DNA from: Candidatus Bathyarchaeota archaeon
Lineage (GTDB): Archaea; Thermoproteota; Bathyarchaeia; RBG-16-48-13; GCA-020355125
Direction of reading: 5' to 3'
Length of the DNA stretch: 5,590 nucleotides
Assembly (NCBI GenBank): GCA_030607815.1
Contig: JAUWJG010000055.1
Coordinates: 1-5,590 of the forward strand
Of the stretch, positions 1-5,590 are shown one piece after another; the stretch's first letter is position 1; each line of letters starts with the position of its first letter. The position numbers and the translations under genes are program-made. The notes under the pieces are model-generated. The model saw nothing but the letters and a program-made list of their open reading frames with translations. It made no database searches and had not been told where the DNA came from.

Positions 1-725
1 ATATCGGTTCACCTGATGCTGATGACAGAATTTTACGGGAAGAAAGTATTGATCGAATTTATGATACTTATGCCGATGAATCCGAGTTTAGAAAGGTTGA
101 TAACATAGTAATGAGATTAGCGGATAAGCTTGCAGAGAAACATGTTAATCCTATCTCATCACGGTTTTTCCTTAACATTCTTGGTGAATTCATTGACGTA
201 AAAAGCTCAATAAAAGACAAAAAAGATTGTATAATATGGAATGGATGGAAAAAAGGTGTACCAATATTCGTACCAGCTCTAAACGATAGTTCATTGGGAT
301 TGGCTCTAACTCAGCACCATATTAAATTTGTAGAAAATAATATGAACCCGCTCGTAGTTGATGAGATTAAGGATAACTATGAGATACTGCAAATTAAGAG
401 AGCTGCATCGAAGACGGGAGTAATATATGTAGGTGGAGGAGTTCCTAAGAACTACATCCAGCAAACAGCTTACCTTCAAGACTTGTTTGGAATACCAGAC
501 GCGGGGCATGACTATGGTTTTCAAATTACCACGGATAGTCCACAGTGGGGGGGACTTTCTGGATGTACATTTAAAGAGGGGCTCAGTTGGGGGAAGGAGA
601 AGCCTGAAGGAGATTATGTAACGTGTTATTGTGACTCTACAATAGCTCTGCCGTTAATTGTAAAGGCAACGCTTGAACGGTGTAAGACGCTAGAGAAGCG
701 GGAGAGATTACGACTAAAGTTTTAA
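1..725 (+). CDS. Deoxyhypusine synthase-family protein, 5'-truncated (homospermidine synthase-like branch)
   Basis: The frame is open from base 3 to the TAA at 723-725, so the gene starts upstream of the window and about 240 residues are visible. Family members are usually 300-370 residues. DHS-family enzymes (PF01916) use NAD and spermidine to move a 4-aminobutyl group, either to eIF5A lysine (true DHS) or to putrescine (bacterial homospermidine synthase, SpeY). Visible landmarks, counting from the internal Met at 111, are PALNDSSLG (55-63, matching PALTDGSLG of human DHS), GGGVPKNYIQQT (108-119) and EGLSWGK (156-162), where K162 (codon 594-596) is the position of the covalent catalytic lysine. 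The canonical His-His after GGGVxK is Asn-Tyr here, and the D-G-S stretch is W-G-G, which resembles the bacterial-type paralogues more than housekeeping archaeal DHS. The family call is firm. The exact substrate is inference. The Met at 111 is internal, not the start. Confidence 0.9.
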   Translation, partial: IGSPDADDRILREESIDRIYDTYADESEFRKVDNIVMRLADKLAEKHVNPISSRFFLNILGEFIDVKSSIKDKKDCIIWNGWKKGVPIFVPALNDSSLGLALTQHHIKFVENNMNPLVVDEIKDNYEILQIKRAASKTGVIYVGGGVPKNYIQQTAYLQDLFGIPDAGHDYGFQITTDSPQWGGLSGCTFKEGLSWGKEKPEGDYVTCYCDSTIALPLIVKATLERCKTLEKRERLRLKF

Positions 726-774
726 TACATAATAATTATTCATTGATCGAAATGGAACAATCGAGAGCAGATAA

Positions 775-1629
775 ATGGGTTGGCTGAGAATGTTTCAGAT
801 CAAAAAAATTTTATTGGACGACTTGAAATTTGCAGTTAATCTTACAAACACAATGAAATGGGATCTAGTAGAAGAAGATTTTGAGTATATGATGAAGCTG
901 GAACCAGATGGATGCTTCATCACTTTTGATGATCTAAAAAGGATTGGGATAGCTACAACCGTCAGTTTTGATAAACTTGGTTGGTTGGGAAATGTGATAG
1001 TCAGCAAGAATGTTAGAGGAAGAGGCGTCGGATCGCTCTTGGTTAAACACGCACTTGAGTACTTAGTAAATAAACGTGTAGAGACGATTGGTTTGTATGC
1101 ATACATTCCTAAAGTTCCGTTTTATAAAAAGCTAGGATTTAAATACGATTCGGAATTCGTATATTTAAAAGGTACAGTTTTTTCTTTACCGATTAAAGAG
1201 TTTACAAGAGAAGCAGTGGAAGATGACTGGGGAAATATTATCAATCTCGATCAACTGGGCTTCGGTGCTTCTCGAAAAAAATTACTAAAACCTATCTTAC
1301 TAGATAAAGAGAATTTATGTCAAATCGCTGTAGATGATGATAAAATATTAGGGTTTATCATCGCAAGAAGATATGGAAAGGTAGCGGAGGTAGGACCGTT
1401 AGTATGTCAAGAAAACTGTAAAGATATAGCAGTAGATCTTTTAAAAAACATCCTGAACAAACTAAAAGGGTGCAAAGTTTCTATGTGTATTCCCAAAAAG
1501 GAGACGGTAATACTAAAAAAATTGGTAAAATGGGGATTAAGCGAATTTTTTCCCTTAGCTAGAATGTTTTACGGAGAATACATTGAAAATAATTATATTT
1601 ATATGGCGGAATCTTTGGAAAGGGGTTGA
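775..1629 (+). CDS. GNAT-family N-acetyltransferase with C-terminal GNAT-like (Acetyltransf_18 type) domain
   Basis: Predicted cytoplasmic acetyl-CoA-dependent N-acyltransferase, 284 residues. The N-terminal GNAT domain covers about residues 7-133. Motif A reads VIVSKNVRGRGVG (74-86), with the R-G-R-G-V-G acetyl-CoA pyrophosphate loop at 81-86, followed by its helix. The motif B region holds FYKKLGF (116-122). The second half carries LDQLGFGASRKKLLKPIL, typical of the second domain found in YitH/HolE-like two-domain GNATs, which lacks a clear acetyl-CoA loop and probably shapes the substrate pocket. The substrate is unknown. The neighbouring DHS-like gene makes an amine such as a polyamine a reasonable guess, but this is inference only. 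It starts 49 bases after the DHS-like stop. Neither ATG 775 nor ATG 790 (MFQIKK, which fits the family's usual N-terminus) has a convincing ribosome-binding site, so the protein may be five residues shorter. It ends just before the next gene. Confidence 0.88.
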   Translation: MGWLRMFQIKKILLDDLKFAVNLTNTMKWDLVEEDFEYMMKLEPDGCFITFDDLKRIGIATTVSFDKLGWLGNVIVSKNVRGRGVGSLLVKHALEYLVNKRVETIGLYAYIPKVPFYKKLGFKYDSEFVYLKGTVFSLPIKEFTREAVEDDWGNIINLDQLGFGASRKKLLKPILLDKENLCQIAVDDDKILGFIIARRYGKVAEVGPLVCQENCKDIAVDLLKNILNKLKGCKVSMCIPKKETVILKKLVKWGLSEFFPLARMFYGEYIENNYIYMAESLERG

Positions 1630-1630
1630 T
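1620..1630 (+). promoter_or_regulatory. Shine-Dalgarno site selecting TTG 1635
   Basis: AAGGGGTTGAT matches the AAGGAGGTGAT anti-16S complement at most positions and lies 4 bases ahead of TTG 1635 (9 bases from its GGGG core). An upstream in-frame TTG at 1626 falls inside the site and cannot use it. The site overlaps the stop codon of the GNAT gene, so ribosomes ending there are well placed to reinitiate, which suggests translational coupling. Confidence 0.6.
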
Positions 1631-1634
1631 TTCA

Positions 1635-3008
1635 TTGTCTTCAAATTTAAATCGAAGAATACTTGAAGGTTTTCTTGAAACGTCAATGGTAGCAGTTGAA
1701 AAAATCGTTGATGAACTTGATAAGTTCAAGAGAGAAAAAGGTAGAAAAATTAGACTCTTCTACTTTAAAGATAACAAAATGAGGAAAATAGAGTTTCATG
1801 GCGAACATTTCTTCTTGAGATCCTCAGTTGAATACTCAAATCCACAGTTAACGGTAGAAGAGGTTCAAGGAATCATCGCCGCTAGGTTGATTGAAGTATG
1901 TGGCAATTACTTTGATGTTTATGGAAGCAAAAAAGTTACTAAAGGGGATATCAAAGAGCTCTGTGAGCGGTTAAGGAAGCCTCCTTCAGGAAAGATCGTT
2001 TCTTTCTTACTTAACACCGATGATGTAGAACCTGATAGATATTCGATGAATCCGCTTAAAGAGTCCATAGTAAAAAGTGGACAAAGCGCTTTTCCATCTG
2101 CATCAGTAAAAACTGAAGAGTTGAAGATAGATCAGAAGTTTATGCAGAAATATGAAGGGTCCCTAATCTATAAAAGTGAAGCTGAATTAATAAATCGGCA
2201 TCTTATAACATGTAACAACAGTTACGTGGATATGGTAGATGCTGTAAAATATGAACAGATAGAAAATTTATCAGAGTCCTTCGGAATTGACCTTGCTCTT
2301 CCTTCACTGCGAATGCCATTGTCTGTTTTAGAGAAAGAGACAACGGATAGTATATTACACTACATTATAGGTGAAAGCCATAAAGACCACAAGTCGATTG
2401 AAGAGTTATACCGATGTATGGGAAGAAGCTTGAAGAAACGGACAACGCTTCTAACAGTTCCACATTCAAAGAAGGGATATGGTTCTAAACGCTCCGCAAG
2501 AGGGAAAATATACTTTGACGGTACAAAACTTAAAAGAGTTAGAGTAACCTATCGAACAACCCTTCTTTACCCAAATGCAATCGATCCGGAAGATGTAAGC
2601 GTTGCAAAGGCTGATGACCAGTTTAATGTTGAAGGAGATAAATTAGTACATTACAACTTTGAAGAAACCCCATCGTCTCCACAGTTTATACTATACTCCT
2701 TAGGCGTTTTTGAGGACGCAGTAATATGGCACGGTATCGGAGCCTTCGGTGCATCTCAGTTGCTAAAAAGTTACACTACTACGCATTTAGCATGTGTTCA
2801 AAATCGAATGTTTAACGATTTGAATGAAAAATATGGACACCAAGTGAAAGTTCCTCTACAATTGAATCTTATCCCAAAAAATATTTGGGTTAATCCGATA
2901 CATAACAACATAGATGCTAGTATAGGCTGTGTTGAAAATTTGGAAGATCTAGTCAAAATTGATGTGAAATTAGAATGCCTCTCAACAAAAGAATATACGC
3001 GAGAATAA
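1635..3008 (+). CDS. Unrecognised 457-residue protein, coupled to the GNAT gene
   Basis: I do not recognise this family. The protein looks soluble, with no signal peptide or membrane helix. The N-terminal third is charged and helical, with a Lys/Arg/Glu-rich segment around residues 25-55 and then a compact-looking region containing EEVQGIIAARLIEVCGNYFDVYG (split: EEVQGIIAARLIEV at 75-88, CGNYFDVYG at 89-97). A strongly basic stretch spans about 266-307 (including KKGYGSKRSARGK) and could contact nucleic acid or another acidic partner. The C-terminal quarter is more hydrophobic, with VIWHGIGAFGASQLL (363-377) and PLQLNLIPKNIWVNP (407-421), and has the look of a conserved catalytic or binding core. 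No P-loop, HxHxDH or Rossmann GxGxxG is visible. The start chosen is TTG 1635, because it alone has a properly spaced Shine-Dalgarno. TTG 1626 would add three residues. The open frame of this length and the coupling to the GNAT gene make it a real gene; function is unknown. Confidence 0.85.
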   Translation: MSSNLNRRILEGFLETSMVAVEKIVDELDKFKREKGRKIRLFYFKDNKMRKIEFHGEHFFLRSSVEYSNPQLTVEEVQGIIAARLIEVCGNYFDVYGSKKVTKGDIKELCERLRKPPSGKIVSFLLNTDDVEPDRYSMNPLKESIVKSGQSAFPSASVKTEELKIDQKFMQKYEGSLIYKSEAELINRHLITCNNSYVDMVDAVKYEQIENLSESFGIDLALPSLRMPLSVLEKETTDSILHYIIGESHKDHKSIEELYRCMGRSLKKRTTLLTVPHSKKGYGSKRSARGKIYFDGTKLKRVRVTYRTTLLYPNAIDPEDVSVAKADDQFNVEGDKLVHYNFEETPSSPQFILYSLGVFEDAVIWHGIGAFGASQLLKSYTTTHLACVQNRMFNDLNEKYGHQVKVPLQLNLIPKNIWVNPIHNNIDASIGCVENLEDLVKIDVKLECLSTKEYTRE

Positions 3009-3058
3009 ATTGAGAAGTACTTAGATGAATAATTTTTATTGACACCGTACATAGGTTT

Positions 3059-3065
3059 AGAGGGA
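3059..3065 (+). promoter_or_regulatory. Shine-Dalgarno site selecting ATG 3072
   Basis: AGAGGGA lies 6 bases before ATG 3072 and argues against the longer in-frame TTG start at 3039. It also places the first residues (MFFKQIKRVGDNFSYII) where related enzymes begin. A T-rich TTTTTAT at 3033-3039 could be a weak TATA-like box, but the leader it implies would be only about 10 bases. Confidence 0.6.
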
Positions 3066-3071
3066 CCAATA

Positions 3072-3683
3072 ATGTTTTTCAAACAAATAAAGCGAGTTGG
3101 TGACAACTTTTCATATATTATAGCGGAAGAAGAGTCTGGGGCGGCTTGCGTTATTGACTCCAGCTTTAATAGCCAACAAATTATCGAAGTAGTAAAAGAG
3201 AAGAAGTTGACTATAAAATATGTCATCAACACACATGGCCATAGAGATCACACGGCGGGTAATCGAGATATAAAATTAAGATATGACGCTAAAATCGTTG
3301 CGCATAAATTATCTAAAGTCGACAAAGACGTAGAGGTGATAGATGGAGACGTTCTAAGATTGGATGGAATCGTCTTGAAAATAATCCATACACCGGGGCA
3401 TAGCTCTGATAGTATATGCTTACTTGTGAATAATAAACTCTTTTCAGGGGATACCCTCTTTGTAGGGGAATGTGGTAGAACAGATCTATCCGGGGGAAAC
3501 GTAAAAGAGATGTATAACAGCTTGTTTAATAAGTTGATGACGTTAAATGATAATGTTGAACTCTATCCTGGCCATGATTATGGAACTAAACCACATTCTA
3601 CGATTGGAGTGGAGAGGAGAACAAATTACACATTGGAAAAGAGAACTCTTAAAGAATTCATTGACTTCATGAAAGACCCTTAA
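3072..3683 (+). CDS. Metallo-beta-lactamase-fold hydrolase, glyoxalase II / persulfide dioxygenase-like
   Basis: A complete 203-residue single-domain metallo-hydrolase, about the usual length for compact glyoxalase II-like proteins. All metal ligands of the fold are visible: THGHRDH (H55, H57, D59, H60), H110 in TPGHSSDS, D127 in SGDTLF, and H168 in YPGHDYG. The GRTDLSGG motif (136-142) and STIGVERRTN near the C-terminus are shared by hydroxyacylglutathione hydrolase-like and ETHE1-like sequences. The likely reaction is thioester hydrolysis (glyoxalase II type) or persulfide oxidation (ETHE1 type). The motifs do not separate these, and many archaea lack glutathione, so the thiol substrate is open. 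It is a soluble cytoplasmic enzyme. It follows the unknown gene by 63 bases in the same direction and could be the last gene of the operon or have its own weak promoter. ATG 3072 was chosen on its Shine-Dalgarno. The fold call is firm; the specific activity is not. Confidence 0.92.
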   Translation: MFFKQIKRVGDNFSYIIAEEESGAACVIDSSFNSQQIIEVVKEKKLTIKYVINTHGHRDHTAGNRDIKLRYDAKIVAHKLSKVDKDVEVIDGDVLRLDGIVLKIIHTPGHSSDSICLLVNNKLFSGDTLFVGECGRTDLSGGNVKEMYNSLFNKLMTLNDNVELYPGHDYGTKPHSTIGVERRTNYTLEKRTLKEFIDFMKDP

Positions 3684-3723
3684 AGATTGTGTTAAGTCTA
3701 TTCAGTGTATTCAGGTAATGTAT

Positions 3724-4698
3724 CTAGTTTTTTTTCAGTTTTTGAATTGCTTTTAAAACCCAAGCTGGATCTTTAAGAAGACCCCGTCCGATAGAAACTA
3801 GATCAACTCGTCCGTCCTGTATCACTTTGTTTGCGTATTCAGGTTCGGTTATTCCGCCAACACCGATAACAGGAATGTTGACAACTTTGTTGATTTGATG
3901 AGCTTGATGTATGAAGAAGCCTTGTTGATTTTGGAGCTGATCTGGTCGACTTCCACATATCCCACCTGATACGTCAATTATATCCACTCCAGCTTCTTTT
4001 ATCTTTAAAGCGAATTTCTGCGAGGTTTCAATCTTGATTCCGCGTGGATCTAAATCGTCCGCTCCTAAACGATAAAGAAGAAGTCTTCTTCCAATTTGTT
4101 TCTTAACCCTTTTAATAACTTCTAAAGGAAACCGTATCCGATTCTCAAAGGAACCACCATACCGGTCACGACGTCGATTGGTTAGAGGAGAATAAAATTG
4201 ATTTAAGAGGAATCCGTGTGCACCGTGAATTTCTACCCCATCGAAGCCCGCGCCCATAGCTCTTTGAGCTGCCATCGCAAAGGATTCTGTTAATGATTCA
4301 ATTTCGTCAATTTGAAGTGCTCGACAACCAGGACTTGATGATGGGGAAACTGGTTGAGTGCCAGTAATTTTCTCGTCTGCATAGCTTCCTGCGTGATTGA
4401 GTTGAATAATAACAGGAGTTTCCTTTGCGTGAATACTGCTTGATAGTTTTTTCAGCCCAAAGATTGAATTATCATCACATATACTTACCTGCCTCTTATT
4501 TAGTAATCCACTAAAAGCTATGTAACTATGTTCAATTATTAAAAAACCAAGTTCATTAGAACGTTCCAAATAATGGTTAATAAGATGTTCTGTTACTGCG
4601 CCCTCAAGAGTTGCTAAACCGGTTTGCATGGGAGGCATGACAATTCTATTCTTAAGTGTTAATCCTTTAACTTCTAAGGAGTCAAATAGACCGACCAA
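3724..4698 (-). CDS. Old yellow enzyme-family NADH:flavin oxidoreductase (FMN TIM barrel only)
   Basis: A 324-residue FMN-dependent ene-reductase-type enzyme forming a single TIM barrel (PF00724). Visible motifs, numbered from TTG 4698, are LKNRIVMPPMQTG (15-27, FMN-binding first strand), QLNHAG (99-104), EIHGAHGFLLNQF (156-168) with H158 and H161 as the substrate or flavin-side histidines, DRYGGSFENR (178-187), GVGGI (279-283) and GRGLLKDP (304-311, FMN phosphate binding). The chain stops where 2,4-dienoyl-CoA reductase-type relatives continue into a 4Fe-4S cluster and FAD domain, so it should take electrons directly from NAD(P)H or from a partner. The M-Q-T-G-L start resembles M-H-T-G-L of the dienoyl-CoA reductase branch. 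The position usually held by a proton-donating Tyr (A-H-G-Y) is Phe163. TTG 4698 is preferred over TTG 4725 on its Shine-Dalgarno and on family N-termini (xLFxPLxxxxLxLKNR). Natural substrate unknown. Confidence 0.93.
   Translation of the reverse strand: MVGLFDSLEVKGLTLKNRIVMPPMQTGLATLEGAVTEHLINHYLERSNELGFLIIEHSYIAFSGLLNKRQVSICDDNSIFGLKKLSSSIHAKETPVIIQLNHAGSYADEKITGTQPVSPSSSPGCRALQIDEIESLTESFAMAAQRAMGAGFDGVEIHGAHGFLLNQFYSPLTNRRRDRYGGSFENRIRFPLEVIKRVKKQIGRRLLLYRLGADDLDPRGIKIETSQKFALKIKEAGVDIIDVSGGICGSRPDQLQNQQGFFIHQAHQINKVVNIPVIGVGGITEPEYANKVIQDGRVDLVSIGRGLLKDPAWVLKAIQKLKKN
3728..3743 (+). terminator. Oligo-T terminator for the plus-strand genes
   Basis: A T8 run (3728-3735) and a T5 run (3739-3743) lie 45-60 bases after the stop of the metallo-hydrolase gene, just inside the 3' end of the convergent gene. 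No GC hairpin precedes them, which fits archaeal intrinsic termination at U-tracts better than a bacterial rho-independent terminator. No comparable T-run is visible for the opposing minus-strand transcript in the 40-base gap. Confidence 0.45.
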
Positions 4699-4705
4699 TA
4701 GGATG

Positions 4706-4710
4706 TCCTC
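4706..4710 (-). promoter_or_regulatory. Shine-Dalgarno site selecting TTG 4698
   Basis: On the minus strand GAGGA lies 7 bases ahead of TTG 4698. The longer in-frame TTG at 4725 has AAAGG directly abutting it, which is too close to work. The shorter protein begins MVGLFDSLEVKGLTLKNR, matching the family's standard N-terminus. Confidence 0.6.
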
Positions 4711-4735
4711 TGCTATATTATGCAACCTTTGTGAA

Positions 4736-4746
4736 CTTAAAAAACC
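4736..4746 (-). promoter_or_regulatory. Putative archaeal TATA box of the old yellow enzyme gene
   Basis: GGTTTTTTAAG reads on the minus strand about 40 bases ahead of TTG 4698. A transcript start about 25 bases downstream (near 4715) would give a short leader of about 17 bases containing the GAGGA site. The rest of the 208-base gap up to the DUF998 stop at 4907 is extremely AT-rich and holds other TATA-like strings (for example CTATATTT near 4776-4783), so the choice is uncertain. I see no gene or strong hairpin there. Confidence 0.3.
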
Positions 4747-4906
4747 TATAGTAATAAGATGTGATAATAAAAGCCAAATATAGATAAAAATTTAATTTTG
4801 TAAACATAAAAATGGTAAAATATTTTTATTGAATTAAATAATTGATTGAAAACTGCCTTTTGGAAAGACGTTAATAAATAACAGTTAAAACACATGACTC
4901 TTTTTT

Positions 4907-5449
4907 TTATTTCATAATATAGATTTTGATTGCGGGATATATTAACAATAACATGACAGTTACTGACGAGATAGTTTCTGGTACAGCGATTCCTGCAGTG
5001 TATATTTCCAAGCCATATAGTATCCACGAACTAAAACATATTATGAATACTATTACAGCGAATACTGATTTTTTCTCATAAGCATACAATATGGAAGTTA
5101 CACCTAAAGAGATAAAGAATAATATGGATACCGTAAAATGTAGAAAACCATACACTTCATCAAATGTCGCTATTAATTGAAGGAAAAAAGAGGAGATGAC
5201 AAATCCAGTGGCGGTATACTTGGCATACTTTCGAAAAGTTGTAAAAATGTAGATCATAATAAGAAAGCCGGCTAAAGATAAACCAAAATTGAATATTGGT
5301 GCAACACTACTGTCAACGGAGTGTCCAAGATCGCTTAAAGCACTTCTTTCCCAGCTAAACCAAGGAGATTGAAATATGGCGATGCCAATTGATAGATATG
5401 CTACTAATGGTCCAATAATGCCGAGTAATGCGTAGAACTTTTCGTTCAC
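4907..5449 (-). CDS. DUF998 family integral membrane protein
   Basis: A 180-residue polytopic membrane protein of the DUF998 family (PF06197), whose biochemical role is not established. Six hydrophobic segments are visible at about 7-27, 49-71, 77-95, 101-122, 128-146 and 155-178. Between the first two lies the conserved extramembrane signature SPWFSWERSALSDLGHS (28-44), the best diagnostic feature and of the form common in archaeal members. The length is normal for the family. The start is GTG 5449, supported by a strong Shine-Dalgarno (AAGGTGATTA, 5460-5451) immediately upstream. It is upstream of, and co-oriented with, the old yellow enzyme gene, but the 208-base AT-rich gap suggests separate transcripts and gives no functional link. 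Short charged loops (RKYAKY, YEKKS) fit a cytoplasmic side, but topology is inferred. Confidence 0.9.
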   Translation of the reverse strand: MNEKFYALLGIIGPLVAYLSIGIAIFQSPWFSWERSALSDLGHSVDSSVAPIFNFGLSLAGFLIMIYIFTTFRKYAKYTATGFVISSFFLQLIATFDEVYGFLHFTVSILFFISLGVTSILYAYEKKSVFAVIVFIICFSSWILYGLEIYTAGIAVPETISSVTVMLLLIYPAIKIYIMK

Positions 5450-5450
5450 A

Positions 5451-5460
5451 TAATCACCTT
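5451..5460 (-). promoter_or_regulatory. Strong Shine-Dalgarno of the DUF998 gene
   Basis: AAGGTGATTA on the minus strand matches the GGAGGTGATC anti-16S complement closely. Its GGTG core is 5 bases ahead of GTG 5449, which decides this non-ATG start. Confidence 0.65.
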
Positions 5461-5502
5461 ACATGTAGTATCTTAAGCTAAGAAGTAAATAACTTCATAA
5501 GG

Positions 5503-5511
5503 ATTAAAAAG
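5503..5511 (-). promoter_or_regulatory. Putative archaeal TATA box of the DUF998 gene
   Basis: CTTTTTAAT reads on the minus strand about 60 bases ahead of GTG 5449 and predicts a transcript start near 5482 with a leader of roughly 33 bases. It resembles the GGTTTTTTAAG box proposed for the old yellow enzyme gene. In such AT-rich DNA this is suggestive only. Confidence 0.35.
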
Positions 5512-5527
5512 AGGTGTAAGTTCGCCA

Positions 5528-5535
5528 TTAAATAA
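5528..5535 (+). promoter_or_regulatory. Putative TATA box of a divergent edge gene
   Basis: TTAAATAA on the plus strand would place a transcript start near 5557, about 30 bases before the ATG at 5588. It lies back to back with the DUF998 promoter, so 5450-5587 would be a divergent promoter region. Confidence 0.25.
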
Positions 5536-5587
5536 GAGGGGTAGTGTCTTGGTTATCATGTTTTACTACATAAAGAGGTAATAATTT

Positions 5588-5590
5588 ATG
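5588..5590 (+). CDS. Probable start codon of a gene continuing beyond the window
   Basis: Only the ATG is inside the window. AAAGAGGTA at 5572-5580 forms a good Shine-Dalgarno with GAGG 9 bases ahead of the ATG, and a TATA-like box sits further upstream. Nothing can be said about the product. Confidence 0.3.

Noticed and set aside
306..524. 72-residue minus-strand open frame
   Set aside because: It lies wholly antisense to conserved DHS-family motifs and has no recognisable features.
547..553. G7 homopolymer as a possible frameshift or slippage site
   Set aside because: The frame is intact across it and encodes the expected W-G-G of the DHS-like motif.
433..621. 62-residue plus-strand open frame
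   Set aside because: Out-of-frame shadow inside the DHS-family gene.
795..1106. 103-residue minus-strand open frame
   Set aside because: Antisense shadow of the GNAT domain, including its conserved acetyl-CoA loop.
2798..3232. 144-residue minus-strand open frame spanning two genes
   Set aside because: Antisense to the end of the unknown gene and the start of the metallo-hydrolase. The translation is low complexity with no family signature.
3699..3715. Direct repeat TATTCAG (3699-3705 and 3709-3715) between the convergent genes
   Set aside because: Only seven bases and two copies, which is expected by chance in AT-rich DNA. No partner repeats were seen elsewhere.
4786..4840. AT-only palindromes such as AAAATATTTT
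   Set aside because: At this base composition such self-complementary strings arise by chance, and no iteron-like or origin-like arrangement accompanies them.
4901..4908. T8 run as a terminator
   Set aside because: It is on the plus strand, where no gene ends. For the minus-strand DUF998 gene it is an A-run and would not terminate transcription.
4746..5027. 93-residue minus-strand open frame in the AT-rich gap
   Set aside because: It overlaps the 3' part of the DUF998 gene in another frame and runs through AT-rich DNA. The translation is rich in Phe/Tyr/Ile as expected by chance, with no supporting ribosome-binding site noted.

Overview
The window is a low-GC, gene-dense stretch that I read as archaeal. 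The pointers are a DUF998 membrane protein with the W-F-S-W-E-R-x-A-L-S-D-L-G-H signature common in archaeal genomes, Shine-Dalgarno sites matching the GGAGGTGAT core, several TTG/GTG starts, T/A-rich boxes about 25 bases ahead of likely transcript starts, and frequent AGA/AGG and ATA codons. A TACK-group archaeon such as Bathyarchaeia would fit, but I cannot fix the lineage from sequence alone, and a low-GC bacterium is not excluded.

Left half (1-3683, plus strand). Four genes run head to tail. First is the 3' part of a deoxyhypusine-synthase-family gene whose motifs look like the bacterial-type DHS-like (homospermidine synthase, SpeY) branch. Second is a two-domain GNAT N-acetyltransferase. 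Third is a 457-residue protein I do not recognise. Fourth is a glyoxalase-II/persulfide-dioxygenase-like metallo-beta-lactamase-fold enzyme. The GNAT and unknown genes sit 5 bases apart and are almost certainly co-translated. The first and last genes are separated by 49 to 63 bases and may be co-transcribed. Polyamine transfer plus acetylation is a plausible but unproven theme.

Middle (3684-3743). This is a convergent junction of about 40 bases. A T8 run followed by a T5 run, just inside the end of the opposing gene, could terminate the plus-strand transcript.

Right half (3724-5449, minus strand). A single-domain old yellow enzyme (FMN ene-reductase family) lies downstream of the DUF998 six-helix membrane protein. 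They are separated by about 208 bases of very AT-rich DNA with its own likely promoter, so they are probably separate transcripts.

Right edge (5450-5590). This is an intergenic region with a minus-strand promoter for the DUF998 gene. At the very last bases there is a ribosome-binding site and ATG that probably open a divergent plus-strand gene outside the window. I saw no tRNA, rRNA, CRISPR array, insertion sequence or attachment site.
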